In this document: positions 19,517-29,600 of the stretch, one piece after another
How the letters are laid out: each line of letters begins with the position of its first letter
Numbering within the stretch: position 1 is the stretch's first letter
The notes under the pieces: model-generated
Told to the model about the DNA's origin: nothing
The model's database searches: none
The model's input: the letters and a program-made list of their open reading frames with translations, nothing else
Assembly (NCBI GenBank): GCA_017536965.1
Contig: JAFWCK010000049.1
Location: 44,135 to 108,134 of the forward strand
Length of the DNA stretch: 64,000 nt
DNA from: Lachnospiraceae bacterium
GTDB taxonomy: Bacteria > Bacillota > Clostridia > Lachnospirales > Lachnospiraceae
Reading direction: 5' to 3'
Program-made: the position numbers and the translations under genes

Positions 19517-19943
19517 TTGATTCACCGCCTTCCAAATCTGCCTTGGAAACTATCTTGCATTTTACAGGTAATTTGTGTGTTGCAAGACGGAGAGCTTCCT
19601 TTGCTGTTGCTTCCGGTACACCGGCAATTTCAAACATAACACGGCCCGGTTTTACAACTGCTACCCAGTACTCAAGAGCACCTTTACCTGAACCCATACG
19701 TGTTTCAGCAGGTTTTGCTGTAACTGGTTTGTCAGGGAAGATCTTGATCCAGACACGTCCGCCACGCTTCACGTATCTTGTCATAGCGACACGGGCAGCT
19801 TCGATCTGATTGGATTTGATCCAGCCTGGTTCCTGTGCGACGATACCGAACTCGCCGTAAGAAAGTTTGTTGCCTCTTAAAGCTTTACCTTTCATAGAAC
19901 CGCGGAACTGTTTACGATGTTTTGTTCTTTTTGGCATTAACAT
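19503..19943 (-). CDS. rplP: 50S ribosomal protein L16
   Basis: L16 contacts the A- and P-site tRNAs near the peptidyl transferase centre. The 146-aa protein begins [15 protein letters not shown] and has [20 protein letters not shown] and [19 protein letters not shown]. The start overlaps the rpsC stop by one base (TAATG), and the C-terminal codons overlap rpmC by 14 nt. Confidence 0.98.
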   Translation of the reverse strand: MLMPKRTKHRKQFRGSMKGKALRGNKLSYGEFGIVAQEPGWIKSNQIEAARVAMTRYVKRGGRVWIKIFPDKPVTAKPAETRMGSGKGALEYWVAVVKPGRVMFEIAGVPEATAKEALRLATHKLPVKCKIVSKADLEGGESSENE

Positions 19944-20602
19944 TATTTATCGCTCCCTTCCTTGTGTTCTTTTACCGGAAGCACTTCACCTTTGTAAATC
20001 CAAACTTTAACGCCTACTTTACCATAGGTTGTGTCTGCTTCAGCAAAACCATAATCAATATCTGCACGTAACGTCTGAAGAGGAATTGTTCCCTCGGAGT
20101 AAAACTCGGTACGAGCCATATCAGCTCCGCCTAAACGGCCGGATACGGAAGCTTTGATACCAAGTGAACCAGCCTTCATGGAACGGCTCATAGCACTCTT
20201 CATTGCTCTTCTGAAGGAAACACGGTTCTCCAGCTGCTGTGCGATATTTTCTGCAACAAGCTGTGCATCCTTATCGGATCTCTTAACTTCGATAATATCG
20301 ATGACGGCATCTTTGCCGATCAGCTTTTTAACCTGTGCTTTTACTTTTTCGATCTCACCGCCGCCTTTGCCGATGATAACGCCCGGCTTTGCAGCATGTA
20401 CTTTGATCTTGATGTTTTTGTCGGATGCTCTTTCAATTTCAACTTTAGCGATTCCGGCATTGTATAATTTGTCTTTCAGGAATTTTCTGATCTGGTAATC
20501 TTCAACCAGGTTGTCAGCAAAATCTTCTTCTGCATACCACATGGAATCCCAGTCTTTGATAACTCCTACTCTTAAACCATGAGGATTAACTTTTTGTCCC
20601 AT
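19943..20602 (-). CDS. rpsC: 30S ribosomal protein S3
   Basis: S3 lines the mRNA entry pore and has helicase-assisting residues. The 219-aa protein begins [20 protein letters not shown]. The KH domain with its GKGG loop ([15 protein letters not shown]) and the C-terminal domain ([19 protein letters not shown]) are clear. It follows rplV by 8 nt. Confidence 0.98.
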   Translation of the reverse strand: MGQKVNPHGLRVGVIKDWDSMWYAEEDFADNLVEDYQIRKFLKDKLYNAGIAKVEIERASDKNIKIKVHAAKPGVIIGKGGGEIEKVKAQVKKLIGKDAVIDIIEVKRSDKDAQLVAENIAQQLENRVSFRRAMKSAMSRSMKAGSLGIKASVSGRLGGADMARTEFYSEGTIPLQTLRADIDYGFAEADTTYGKVGVKVWIYKGEVLPVKEHKEGSDK

Positions 20603-20610
20603 ACTCCCTC

Positions 20611-20997
20611 CTATCTTTCGTCGAGCACGACAGTGATATGGCTCAGTCTCTTTTCGATTCTGTATGCCCTGCCCTGTGCTCTAGGTCTAATTCGTTTCAT
20701 TGTAGGTGCCTTATTTGCGTAACATTCTGCAATATAAAGGTCTTCTGGATTCATACCATTATTGTTCTGTGCATTTGCAATCGCGCTCTTCAAAAGTTTA
20801 GCAATAATGGAAGCTCCATATCTAGGATTGTATGCAAGGAGACCAAGGGCTTCATTTACATTTTTTCCTCTGATCGCATCAAGTACATAGCATGCCTTGG
20901 TGGTAGAGATTCTGGCAAATGAAAGTTTTGCTGATGGTCTGGTATCCTTCTGTGCATTTCTTTCTCTTTTAATTTGTGATCTATGTCCCTTTGCCAT
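20611..20997 (-). CDS. rplV: 50S ribosomal protein L22
   Basis: L22 extends a loop into the nascent peptide tunnel and is a site of macrolide resistance. The 128-aa protein contains [26 protein letters not shown] and the tunnel-loop region [20 protein letters not shown]. It is 28 nt after rpsS. Confidence 0.98.
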   Translation of the reverse strand: MAKGHRSQIKRERNAQKDTRPSAKLSFARISTTKACYVLDAIRGKNVNEALGLLAYNPRYGASIIAKLLKSAIANAQNNNGMNPEDLYIAECYANKAPTMKRIRPRAQGRAYRIEKRLSHITVVLDER

Positions 20998-21025
20998 GGA
21001 TTAAACCTCCTTTCGAAATATTTGC

Positions 21026-21301
21026 TTATCTTGACTTCTTCTCGTCTTTGCCATGTCCTCTGTAAGTTCTGGTTGCCACGAACTCGCCGAGTTTGTGTCC
21101 GACCATATCTTCTGTTACATACACAGGAACATGTCTTCTGCCATCATGAACTGCAATCGTGTGTCCTACGAAACTCGGGAAGATCGTGGAACGGCGTGAC
21201 CATGTCTTGACAACGCTCTTCTCATCGTTTGCGTTCATTGCTTCTATTTTCTTAAGCAAACTTTCGTCTGCAAAAGGGCCTTTTTTTAATGATCTTGCCA
21301 T
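21026..21301 (-). CDS. rpsS: 30S ribosomal protein S19
   Basis: S19 is in the 30S head close to S13. The 91-aa protein begins [20 protein letters not shown] and contains [20 protein letters not shown] and [16 protein letters not shown]. It starts 10 nt after rplB. Confidence 0.98.
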   Translation of the reverse strand: MARSLKKGPFADESLLKKIEAMNANDEKSVVKTWSRRSTIFPSFVGHTIAVHDGRRHVPVYVTEDMVGHKLGEFVATRTYRGHGKDEKKSR

Positions 21302-21311
21302 GGTAACCTCC

Positions 21312-22154
21312 TTACTTCATGTTACGTCCATCGCGGCGACGGATGATGAGTTTGTTTGACTGTTTGTGTTTGTTTCTAGTCTTAAGACCAAGTGCCGGTT
21401 TGCCCCAAGGAGTGCTTGGACCTGGACGTCCGATACCGGTCTTACCTTCACCACCACCATGCGGATGGTCGTTCGGGTTCATTACGGAACCACGTACGGT
21501 AGGTCTGATACCCATGTTTCTCTTACGACCTGCTTTACCGATATTTACAAGGTCATGCTCCACATTGCCGACCTGGCCGATGGTTGCCCTGCAAATGATC
21601 GGGACCATTCTCATTTCTCCGGAAGGAAGACGAAGTGTTGCGTACTTTCCTTCTTTTGCCATGAGCTGAGCTGCGTTTCCGGCGGAACGGACTAACTGAC
21701 CGCCTTTGCCCGGGTAGAGCTCGATGTTATGGATTTCTGTACCGATCGGGATGTTCTCCAGCGGGAGGCAGTTGCCAACTCTGACTTCTGCATTCGGGCC
21801 GGACATAACGGTCATGCCGTCTTTCAGGCCGAGCGGTGCGATGATGTATGCCTTTTCTCCATCTGCGTAATGAAGAAGTGCAATGTTTGCTGTTCTGTTC
21901 GGATCGTATTCGATTCCGGCAACCTTAGCCGGGATACCATCCTTATTTCTCTTAAAGTCAATGATTCTGTACTGTTTTCTTGTACCGCCACCTCTGTGTC
22001 TGACAGTGATCTTACCCTGGTTGTTACGTCCGGAATTCTTCTTGCTGACTGCGAGTAAGGATTTCTCCGGTGTCTTCTTTGTGATGTCCTTCTTGTCGAG
22101 GGCTGTCATCTGTCTTCTAGAAGGTGTATATGGGTTAAATGTTTTGATTCCCAT
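21312..22154 (-). CDS. rplB: 50S ribosomal protein L2
   Basis: L2 is needed for subunit joining and peptidyl transferase activity. The 280-aa protein begins [17 protein letters not shown] and contains the conserved C-terminal region [19 protein letters not shown] with the functionally important histidine (HPHGGG). Its ribosome site GAAAGGAG is strong. Confidence 0.98.
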   Translation of the reverse strand: MGIKTFNPYTPSRRQMTALDKKDITKKTPEKSLLAVSKKNSGRNNQGKITVRHRGGGTRKQYRIIDFKRNKDGIPAKVAGIEYDPNRTANIALLHYADGEKAYIIAPLGLKDGMTVMSGPNAEVRVGNCLPLENIPIGTEIHNIELYPGKGGQLVRSAGNAAQLMAKEGKYATLRLPSGEMRMVPIICRATIGQVGNVEHDLVNIGKAGRKRNMGIRPTVRGSVMNPNDHPHGGGEGKTGIGRPGPSTPWGKPALGLKTRNKHKQSNKLIIRRRDGRNMK

Positions 22155-22222
22155 TTTTTTCTCCTTTCAGTTAATGTCTTTTCTTATCACGCTTGACTTG
22201 CGTATATGGTTCGAAGGTAATT

Positions 22223-22522
22223 TTACAGTCCCTCGAAGATTTCAATGTCTTTGCTATCAGCTGTTAATGTTACGATAGCTTTTTTCGTCTTAGGCATCTT
22301 GCCGACGATACGGTTACGCTGTCTTGTCTTTGGATGGTTGTTGATCGTGTTGACCTTCTCGACCTTTGTTCCTTCGAACATTTTCTCAACAGCCTCTCTG
22401 ATCTGTGCCTTGTTAGCATCTACATGAACCAGGAATGTATACTTCTTTTCTGACATCTGCTCCATGCTCTTTTCAGAGATAACTGGTTTCAGGATTACAT
22501 CATAATATTTCAGATCTGCCAT
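22223..22522 (-). CDS. rplW: 50S ribosomal protein L23
   Basis: L23 is the docking site for trigger factor and SRP at the tunnel exit. The 99-aa protein contains VILKPVISEKSMEQMSEKKY and VEKVNTINNHPKTRQRNRIVG. Start and rplD stop share one base (TAATG). A 68-nt gap follows before rplB. Confidence 0.97.
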   Translation of the reverse strand: MADLKYYDVILKPVISEKSMEQMSEKKYTFLVHVDANKAQIREAVEKMFEGTKVEKVNTINNHPKTRQRNRIVGKMPKTKKAIVTLTADSKDIEIFEGL

Positions 22523-23142
22523 TATGCGTACACCTCCTCGATTGTTTCCAGAGCTGCCTTATCCAGTACTAACGCATCATATTTCAGAATATCGAATACG
22601 TTGATCGTGTTTGTAAGAGCAGTCTTTACATTCTGGATGTTTCTTGCGGAGCAGATCACGTTCTGATCATTGTCATTCAGGACGATCAGCGCTTTGTTCA
22701 GATCAAGGCTCTTTAAGAATGCAACCATCGTTTTTGTTTTGATCTCATCAACTTTCAGCTCGTCGATCACGAAAATCTTTTCTTCCTGAACTCTGGAGGT
22801 TAAAGCGCTCTTTAATGCAGCTCTCTTTTCCTTCTTGTTCATTTTTACTTCGTAATCACGCGGCTTCGGTGCGAATACCACACCACCGCCGGTCCACTGC
22901 GGAGCTCTGATGGAGCCCTGACGAGCGTGGCCTGTTCCTTTCTGTCTCCATGGCTTTTTGCCGCCGCCGGAAACATCGGAACGAGTTTTGGCACTCTGTG
23001 TGCCCTGACGTTTGTTGGCAAGCTGTGCTACGACTGCTTTGTGAAGAAGATGCTCATTTACTTCTACGCCAAAGATCTCGTCCTTCAGTTCAATATCGCC
23101 AACTGTTTCGCCTTTCATATTGTAAACAGATACTTTTGACAT
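22522..23142 (-). CDS. rplD: 50S ribosomal protein L4
   Basis: L4 reaches into the peptide tunnel; in E. coli it also represses the S10 operon by binding its leader. The start is the ATG at 23142 with GGAAAGGAGGAAATTCAG before it, giving 206 aa beginning MSKVSVYNMKG. The loop region GTQSAKTRSDVSGGGKKPWR and RQKGTGHARQGSIRAPQW are diagnostic. A longer frame upstream lacks a ribosome site. Confidence 0.97.
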   Translation of the reverse strand: MSKVSVYNMKGETVGDIELKDEIFGVEVNEHLLHKAVVAQLANKRQGTQSAKTRSDVSGGGKKPWRQKGTGHARQGSIRAPQWTGGGVVFAPKPRDYEVKMNKKEKRAALKSALTSRVQEEKIFVIDELKVDEIKTKTMVAFLKSLDLNKALIVLNDNDQNVICSARNIQNVKTALTNTINVFDILKYDALVLDKAALETIEEVYA

Positions 23143-23168
23143 CTGAATTTCCTCCTTTCCCTCAATCG

Positions 23169-23798
23169 TCATGCCTTAACAGCTTCGCGTACTTCTACTA
23201 AAGCTTTCTTTGGTCCCGGTACAGCGCCTTTGACCAGGATCAGATTATCATCGGCATCCACTCTGACAACTTCCAGATTCTGAACGGTAACTCTCTTTGC
23301 TCCCATCTGGCCAGGCATATGTTTTCCTTTGAAAACTCTGGACGGATCGGATGCGCTGCCGTTGGAACCTGCGTGACGATGGTACTTGGAACCATGTTTC
23401 ATAGGTCCTCTGTGCTGATTGAATCTCTTGATCGCACCCTGGAAACCTTTACCTTTTGAGATAGCGGAAACATCGATCTTGTCTCCAGCCTCAAAAATGT
23501 CTGCCTTGATTTCGTCTTTTACATTGTATTCTGCAGCATTCTCAAAACGGAATTCTCTGATGAATCTCTTATAAGGAATGTCTGCCTTGTCAAATTTTCC
23601 ACGGTCCGGAGAGTTGACCAGAGTCTCTCTCTTGTCCTGGAAACCAACCTGTACAGCTGCATAGCCGTCAGTCTCTTCTGTCTTGACCTGTGTAACGACA
23701 CATGGGCCAGCCTGAAGAACGGTAACCGGTGTTAAGACGCCGTCTTCATTGAAGACCTGGGTCATACCGATTTTTGTTGCTAAAATCGCTTTCTTCAT
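23169..23798 (-). CDS. rplC: 50S ribosomal protein L3
   Basis: L3 is one of the two assembly initiators of the large subunit and reaches the peptidyl transferase centre. The 209-aa protein begins [20 protein letters not shown] and has the signature [20 protein letters not shown]. It starts 139 nt after rpsJ. Confidence 0.98.
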   Translation of the reverse strand: MKKAILATKIGMTQVFNEDGVLTPVTVLQAGPCVVTQVKTEETDGYAAVQVGFQDKRETLVNSPDRGKFDKADIPYKRFIREFRFENAAEYNVKDEIKADIFEAGDKIDVSAISKGKGFQGAIKRFNQHRGPMKHGSKYHRHAGSNGSASDPSRVFKGKHMPGQMGAKRVTVQNLEVVRVDADDNLILVKGAVPGPKKALVEVREAVKA

Positions 23799-23937
23799 AT
23801 TTTAATAACCTCCTAATCTACAGCGGAGCGCCAATCGTAATCGGTTGATTTTGACTGTCTGACTGATTGCTGATCTTATTATCTGACAAGTCTTAATCGG
23901 ATCCGTCGTTGACGTTCATCCTAGAACAGATGTGTTC

Positions 23938-24255
23938 TTACTGTTCCTTCATTTTAATGTTGACATAAACGCCTGCCGGCATATCGAGTTTGGATAAAGC
24001 TTCCATCGTCTTCTGTGTCGGTGCGATCACGTCGATGAGTCTCTTATGAGTCCTCTGCTCGAACTGTTCACGGGAATCTTTGTATTTATGCACAGCCCTT
24101 AAAATAGTAACAACTTCCTTTTTAGTAGGAAGTGGAACCGGACCGGAAACCTGTGACCCGTTTTTCTTAACAGTGTCGATGATCTTTTCAGCTGACTGAT
24201 CAATTAATTTGTGATCATAAGCCTTCAGTGTGATTCTCATTACCTGATTTGCCAT
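23938..24255 (-). CDS. rpsJ: 30S ribosomal protein S10
   Basis: S10 is in the 30S head and, as NusE, also takes part in transcription antitermination. The ATG at 24255 follows AGGAGG and yields 105 aa beginning [20 protein letters not shown] longer frame to 24348 has no ribosome site and runs through the leader. The motif [19 protein letters not shown] and the C-terminal [19 protein letters not shown] are typical. First gene of the ribosomal block. Confidence 0.97.
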   Translation of the reverse strand: MANQVMRITLKAYDHKLIDQSAEKIIDTVKKNGSQVSGPVPLPTKKEVVTILRAVHKYKDSREQFEQRTHKRLIDVIAPTQKTMEALSKLDMPAGVYVNIKMKEQ

Positions 24256-24588
24256 ATTAGCCTCCTGTTTTATTATGATTTTTTGTTTTTGCACACTCTC
24301 CCGTGCGTGTCGCGTTTTTCCCGTAAAAAATTGGCATAGTTCAGCCAATCCCTATATTCCGCCGATCCTGCCGCTCGCAAGCTTTTCGCCCCGCCTTCGG
24401 TGCCTTTGCCATATGCATTCTGGTAAATGGCTGACCAGCTCTTGTTACGCTTCTGCACGTTGTTTCCGTCTCAGTTAACGGACCATGGTGTGCATCGACC
24501 GGTGTCGTCAGATCTTCTGACATTGCTCCACGGAATTACCTGCTTTTCCTGCAGCAACTTCACGCTTCATAGCTATCACCGTCGCAGC
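24256..24588 (-). promoter_or_regulatory. Long 5' leader of the S10 operon
   Basis: About 330 nt lie between the predicted transcription start and rpsJ. The leader has several GC-rich stretches that can pair with each other, unlike the AT-rich gaps nearby, and a weak stem next to an A-rich run just before the rpsJ ribosome site. A structured leader here fits autoregulation by a ribosomal protein, known for L4 in E. coli, but the sequence does not look like that E. coli leader. A GTG-started frame of 61 codons (24273-24458) crosses it without a ribosome site. Confidence 0.5.
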
Positions 24589-24594
24589 TTGAAC

Positions 24595-24623
24595 ATCATA
24601 CTATATAGAAAGAGGAAATGCAA
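24595..24623 (-). promoter_or_regulatory. Main promoter of the S10-spc-alpha operon
   Basis: Minus strand TTGCAT (24618-24623), 17-nt spacer, TATGAT (24595-24600). It is the best promoter upstream of rpsJ and gives a predicted start near 24588. Confidence 0.65.
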
Positions 24624-24730
24624 GAAAAAGTTTTCATAATCTTTTTCTTTTTGCACTCTGCTTTTTTGTGCCAAATTACATGTGTTTTCACGTATTTGAG
24701 CAGATTATGATCCGCCCGTTTTGCCATCTT

Positions 24731-25052
24731 TCTCCTATATGATCATTTTTGTCAAAAGGGAGTAATTTTTAATGCCAGAATTACTCCCTTTTTAATCATT
24801 TGTTTTCTATTACTCCTATACAAACTTTTTTTCAAAAAGGGAGTATTTATTTTTGATAAAATTACTCCTTTTTGAAGCAATTGTTTCCTATTACTCCTAT
24901 ATAAACCTTTTTTCAAAAAGGGAGTAATTTTATTGACCATTTTTCTGGCCATAATGGCTGTTTTCATCCTATATGATCGTTTTTTCTAAAAGGGAGTAAA
25001 AATTTCAATTTAAATTACTCCCTTTTAGAGATTTTGGTCATATAGGAGTAAT
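24731..25052. repeat. Tandem array of palindromes, period about 81 bp
   Basis: Four units begin with TCCTATA at 24733, 24814, 24895 and 24967 (spacing 81, 81, 72), and the array ends with the inverse, TATAGGAGTA, at 25041-25050. Each unit contains AAAAGGGAGTA, and units 1, 2 and 4 pair it with TACTCC(C)TTTT to form hairpins with 12- to 14-bp arms (about 24754-24793, 24833-24875, 24987-25028). Unit 3 lacks the right arm and carries GGCCATAATGGC-like sequence. The arms match across units, but the loops differ. No such sequence occurs elsewhere in the window. It lies between the S10 promoter and the nuclease-like gene. Not a CRISPR array. Confidence 0.85.
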
Positions 25053-25250
25053 GCTGTTTTTCAGGATGATTTCTACCCCTTTTTCATCGCCCTCCCCTTT
25101 TCTCTGAGCTGTTTTTATGATATATTACTCAGGCGGATCTCATTCTGATCTCCGCAGGGGACATTCTTAGTCCTGGTTCCAATTAATTCCATTTAGTTAG
25201 ATCCAACAAAAAGATCTGTTACTACAATTCAATATGAGAAAGAGGTCAAT

Positions 25251-26120
25251 ATGTTTTCCATTGATAATCTGCGCTGCAGAAGTGCTGCTCTTGATGCTGA
25301 GATTCAGTATCTTCAAAACTATATTTCAAGCCATCCCGTCACAGAGCACCTGACAATCCGGAAAGGAGATAATGATTCCTTCTATTACAGTAAAAAAGTT
25401 GCTCGTCAGGAGGGAGGGAAAAAGGAGAAGTATCTCCCTCAATCGGAAGAGAATGAAATAAAAAAGCTGGCTTATCAAAAGTATGCTCCACTGCGGCTGA
25501 AAGATGCCATCCGCGAGAAAAAAGCAATCGACCGGATGATTCGGGTATTCTCTCAGGAAGACTCCGTAACAAAATACATGCAAAAGCATCCCGGGGTGTA
25601 TGCCATGCTGAAGGACTGGCTTTGGGCAAAAGGGGATGATGATCTCCTTGCGCCTGACGATGAGATCCGCCAGAAGGCGGAGGCCTGGAAGAATATTCCA
25701 TATAAAAGGAGCCAGACCAATCCGGAATGGCTGAAGTATCCGACCATCATCAAGGGACTGCAGGTTCGGAGCAAGGCGGAGGCGGATATCATCGGCCGCT
25801 TTGAGCACTTCGGGGCAGCCTATCATTATGAAGAGTACTTCGATATCCCTGAGCACCTGCTCAATTTATATAGAAGAAACTCATTTGATATCCATCCGGA
25901 TTTTAAATGCAAAAACATGCGGACCGGGAAGGTGTACTGGTGGGAGCATCAGGGACAGTGGGATAATCCCAAGTATGTGTCGGATCTGCCCGCCCGCGAG
26001 GAATTATTGTATAAAGCTGGCTTGGTGCCATGGAAAAACCTGATCATTACAACGGAAACGCAGGAACTCCCGTTGGATATCCAATGGGTCGATGAGATCA
26101 TCCGATTCTACCTGCTATAG
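25251..26120 (+). CDS. PD-(D/E)XK nuclease-like protein
   Basis: A 289-aa protein, Lys/Glu-rich and helical in the first half (about residues 1-130), with a compact C-terminal domain from about 165. That domain reads VRSKAEADIIGRFEHFGAAY, then HPDF, then YWWEHQG, and later GLVPWKNLIITTE. E177, D217 and E232 fit the acidic triad of PD-(D/E)XK nucleases, with His-Gln where the Lys often is. Similar domains occur in uncharacterised clostridial proteins; the substrate is unknown. The ATG follows AAAGAGGTCAAT. It is the only gene next to the palindrome array (199 bp upstream) and stands opposite to the ribosomal operon, so it may be a mobile or selfish element that uses the array. That link is inference. 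Confidence 0.7.
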   Translation: MFSIDNLRCRSAALDAEIQYLQNYISSHPVTEHLTIRKGDNDSFYYSKKVARQEGGKKEKYLPQSEENEIKKLAYQKYAPLRLKDAIREKKAIDRMIRVFSQEDSVTKYMQKHPGVYAMLKDWLWAKGDDDLLAPDDEIRQKAEAWKNIPYKRSQTNPEWLKYPTIIKGLQVRSKAEADIIGRFEHFGAAYHYEEYFDIPEHLLNLYRRNSFDIHPDFKCKNMRTGKVYWWEHQGQWDNPKYVSDLPAREELLYKAGLVPWKNLIITTETQELPLDIQWVDEIIRFYLL

Positions 26121-26209
26121 CGCCGTGATACATCTTCCAGACAAAAAAAGATATACAAAAACGCATTTTTAAATTAAAATACATACATAAATATTTGGGG
26201 AGGAATACC

Positions 26210-26482
26210 ATGGAAGATAACGAGATTGTTGTGATCACATTGGAATTTGAAGATGGAGAATCTGTTGAATGCGAGGCCATTGGTCTTTTTGAATATGCAG
26301 AGTTTCCGGGAAAGACATATATTGCGTTAGCTCCGACCGATGAAGAAGACGATGATGTCTATATCTATGAGTATCACGAATTATCTGATGATGAGTTCGA
26401 GCTGCTGGATATCGAAGACGATAACGAGTTCGATAAAGTAGCAACTGAATTTGAACGTCTGGTCGAAGAATCGGTCGATTAA
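26210..26482 (+). CDS. DUF1292 family acidic protein
   Basis: A 90-aa, strongly acidic protein of the DUF1292 family, whose role is unknown. The ATG at 26210 follows GGGGAGGAATACC; a TTG five codons earlier has no ribosome site. The pattern IVVITLEFEDGESVECEAIG, then GKTYIALAP, then YIYEYHE is the family signature. It lies 89 bp after the nuclease-like gene on the same strand and ends at a shared terminator. In other Clostridia it is often near ruvX or fur-like genes; neither is present here. Confidence 0.85.
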   Translation: MEDNEIVVITLEFEDGESVECEAIGLFEYAEFPGKTYIALAPTDEEDDDVYIYEYHELSDDEFELLDIEDDNEFDKVATEFERLVEESVD

Positions 26483-26556
26483 AGAATTCCGATATTTAAT
26501 GACTGCCAATAAACATTCGGTGGTCAATGTAACCAAAACAGACAGTTAATATCCGT

Positions 26557-26588
26557 AAAAAAGAGGACGCTTTATGCGCCCTCTTTTT
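26557..26588. terminator. Bidirectional terminator after the DUF1292 gene
   Basis: Stem AAAGAGG-CGC / GCG-CCTCTTT with one internal mismatch, loop TTTAT, flanked by A- and T-runs. It serves the DUF1292 gene on the plus strand and the peptidase gene on the minus strand. Confidence 0.85.
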
Positions 26589-26664
26589 ATGTTTTGAAAA
26601 ATACTATCTCAATAAATGCTCTCGTCTGCTATACAGATAGCCCTTACGATCAGTCGAACCTGCT

Positions 26665-29600
26665 TTACTGCATCGGTGCGGTCCAGTAGGTCTGCTGGTA
26701 AATATCTGTGAAGCTGTACATTGCAAGCGGTGTGCCGCCGGTGACTTTCATGTTCGCGATCTGAGGATCCTTTGTCACGGTCCACTGACCAACAACGTAG
26801 CTGTCCAGATAATTGCCATCGTAATCATAGTAGTCTGCTACAAACTGCAGATTATCGCCAACTTGGAGCGATGCCCATGCGCCATCGCCAGCCAGATCAA
26901 CCAGCTCGCCATCAACCGTCGGGTCTCCCTCGCCAGTCGTGTAAGCAGAAGTATCTTCCTGGGTGTAAGCGCTGAGAGTCTTGGAGAGTAATGGAGTCTC
27001 CTTATCACCGCTGTTGTAATCGATGCGTAAACCGCCGATGTAGCCTTTTGGATTTGCAGAATCAAAAATCACGATCAGTTTCGCCATTCTTCCGTTGTAG
27101 ACAACCGGAACATAACCTGTGATCATATAGCAGTCTTCACCGACATTGCCCTGGCCGTCAGCACCCTCGAGCGTGCTCTCATAGTAGTAAGCTACTGCAT
27201 TGCCGTCGATGGTCAGCCATGTGTTATCGTTGACAGCGATCAGATTTCCGTCCTCATCAAAGTCATAGACATTATCCGTACCAAGATCAATAAGGCCCTG
27301 ACCATCATCCATGTACATACTCAGAAGAATATGGTCAACCAGTTTCCACTGATCCTTGCTCAGCGTGATGATCTGCTGTCCAGCTGCATTGGTCTTCCAC
27401 TCCAGAGCCGTCTGATCGAACATATGCTGCGAAATGTACTCAGCTGCCGAATCAGTATTGAATCCCTTGGTGAAGCTCCTTTCACCGCTGAAGAGACTGC
27501 TGCCAAAGAGATTGCCCAGCATGCCGGAAATATCGGATGATGAATAATTACCGGAGTAATTATCGTAGTTATAGTTCGAGTCAAATCCGCCGGTGCTGTA
27601 GTTTCCGTTGGCAGAACCGAAGAGGCTGTTCAGGATGCTGCTGTAATCGCCGCTTCCTGTGCTGTAGCCATTGTCGTAGCCAGTACCAAAGCCTGTATCA
27701 TAACCGTAACCATTGCTATAACCAGTATCGTAGCCATAACCGGAATCGTAGCCGTAGCCATTGCTGTAGCCGGTATCATATCCATAACCTGTGTCATATC
27801 CGTAGCCGTTGTCATAGCCTGTGCCGGATCCCATTCCAAAGAGGCTGCCCAGATCGATGCCGCCAACATTACTGTTGGAGTTATAGTTCTGGCCATAGCC
27901 ATTGCTGAAGAGTCCGAACAGGGAGTTGAACGGAGAACCGCCGCCGGAGATGTACTGTCCGCTCATCTCCATGCTTGCGTACTTCTGCACGCACTCCGTA
28001 TATTCATCGCAGATATTGATCTGCCGGTAAACATCGCTCACCTGTGAAGCAAAGGATGCATTCGCATACGGGAAGTAAATTGAAAGTCCATATGCGGAAG
28101 ACATATTTCTGGATACCTGATTATACTTGACTGCACCCAGAATTGCCTCTGCAAGAGAACCAGCTTCTCTTGTTCCTAACTTCGCCGCAAAGTCAACCAG
28201 GTCGACCTGGTCGATGCGGTAAGACTCACCAAATTCTCTAGCCTTGCTTCTGGATGTTGCAATCTCAGTATAGGAACCGCCGGCTGCATTATCAGCTGCT
28301 TCCATCTGTGCAGTAACCTTCTTTGCAAAGTTCTGCAGTTTTGCCGGAACCACCGTTGCCAGCTCACCCAGGTCGGTCACAGAAAGTGTGGAACCATATC
28401 CCGGTGAATTCTGAGATGCAACACGGACAAAATCATCAGCAATGATCTTGCCCAGTTCAATCGTCGGCATACTGGTGTTCTTGCCAAGCTGTGTCAGCCA
28501 GTTAGTGTAGTACCAGCCTGATGCATCCTCGGTCTCTTCCGATGCGATCAGGTAGTCTGAATAATCGGAAAGAGCCAGACCCGTTTCTACTGTTGCCATC
28601 AGGCAGGCATCAAATCCGATGAAATCAAAATTCACACCGCCAGCACCGATCGCAGTCTTCAGTTTTGGAAGCGTCAGCGTGCCGGTATAAGAATACTTCT
28701 CATCATGTGCATAGCCTTCCACAGAACCGCCGCCGTGATCCCAAAGGATCAGCATGTTACGGTTTGCCGGGAAGTTCCGTTTACAATACTGAATAAATCC
28801 GGACAGTGTATCTTCTTTTGTCATAGAGACATCGCCGGCATTCTTTTCCAGACGATATAACTGACCGCCCTTGATCTGATAGATCTGGTTGGTATTGCTG
28901 GAGATGGCATTGTTGCGCCACTTGGTTGTACCGCCGGTATAAAGGATCAGGTTCACATTATTCCCAAGGTCAGCGCTCAGCATTTCTTTCAGATCGCTGG
29001 TGGCTGATCCGTAATTTGACTCCAGATCGCTGCCGCACAGATACACCATGATCGTGACCACGTCGCGATTGTTGCCGTAGATCTGTGTCATCTTAGCCGG
29101 AACGCCTGCAGCCACTTCTTTATTCAGCACGCCTGCGTTGCTCTCCCAGCTGGTCGTGCTGTAATAGTTGTTGGAAACATCATTGAAACTGAATCCAGTC
29201 GGCAGAATATTATTGGTATTTGTATTTGCGTTCGTGTTGTTGTTGACCGGAAGGTTATTGATCCCGTCGCTGATCCTCTTGGTGCAGCTGCGGATCAGGC
29301 AGCTTCCCAAAACAACGATCACTACCACAATAATGAGGATCAGGATCAGGCTTTTGCCTCTGCCTTTCCTGCCGCTGGAACTTCCGCCTGAGCTGCCGCC
29401 GGATGGAACAGAATTGGACGGGCCATTATAGCCGCCATTGCCGCCACCGTTGTTGCCGCCATTATAGCCGCCGTTATTTCCGCCGCCAAGACCGCCCAGT
29501 CCGCCAAGCCCGTTGTTATTGCTGCTGGTGTTATTGTTATTGCCGCCCATGAGACCACCAAGAATTCCGCCGTTATTGTTGCCGGAATTGTTGCCGCCGC

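Noticed and set aside
24273..24458. 61-codon ORF in the S10 leader
   Set aside because: Starts at GTG with no convincing ribosome site and overlaps the start region of the structured leader. Kept only as a possible leader peptide in the findings.
24752..24967. 71-aa minus-strand ORF in the palindrome array
   Set aside because: It is open because the 81-bp period is a multiple of three, so its protein is a repeat of 27 residues. No ribosome site; it follows the repeats exactly.
24731..25052. CRISPR array
   Set aside because: Period is near 80 bp with palindromes inside the units and related sequence throughout; there is no constant 23-47-nt repeat with unique spacers, and no cas genes are present.
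27537..27908. Cys/Arg/Ser-rich plus-strand ORF in the peptidase gene
   Set aside because: Antisense reading of the Gly-Tyr repeat tract; composition follows from the repeat and there is no ribosome site.
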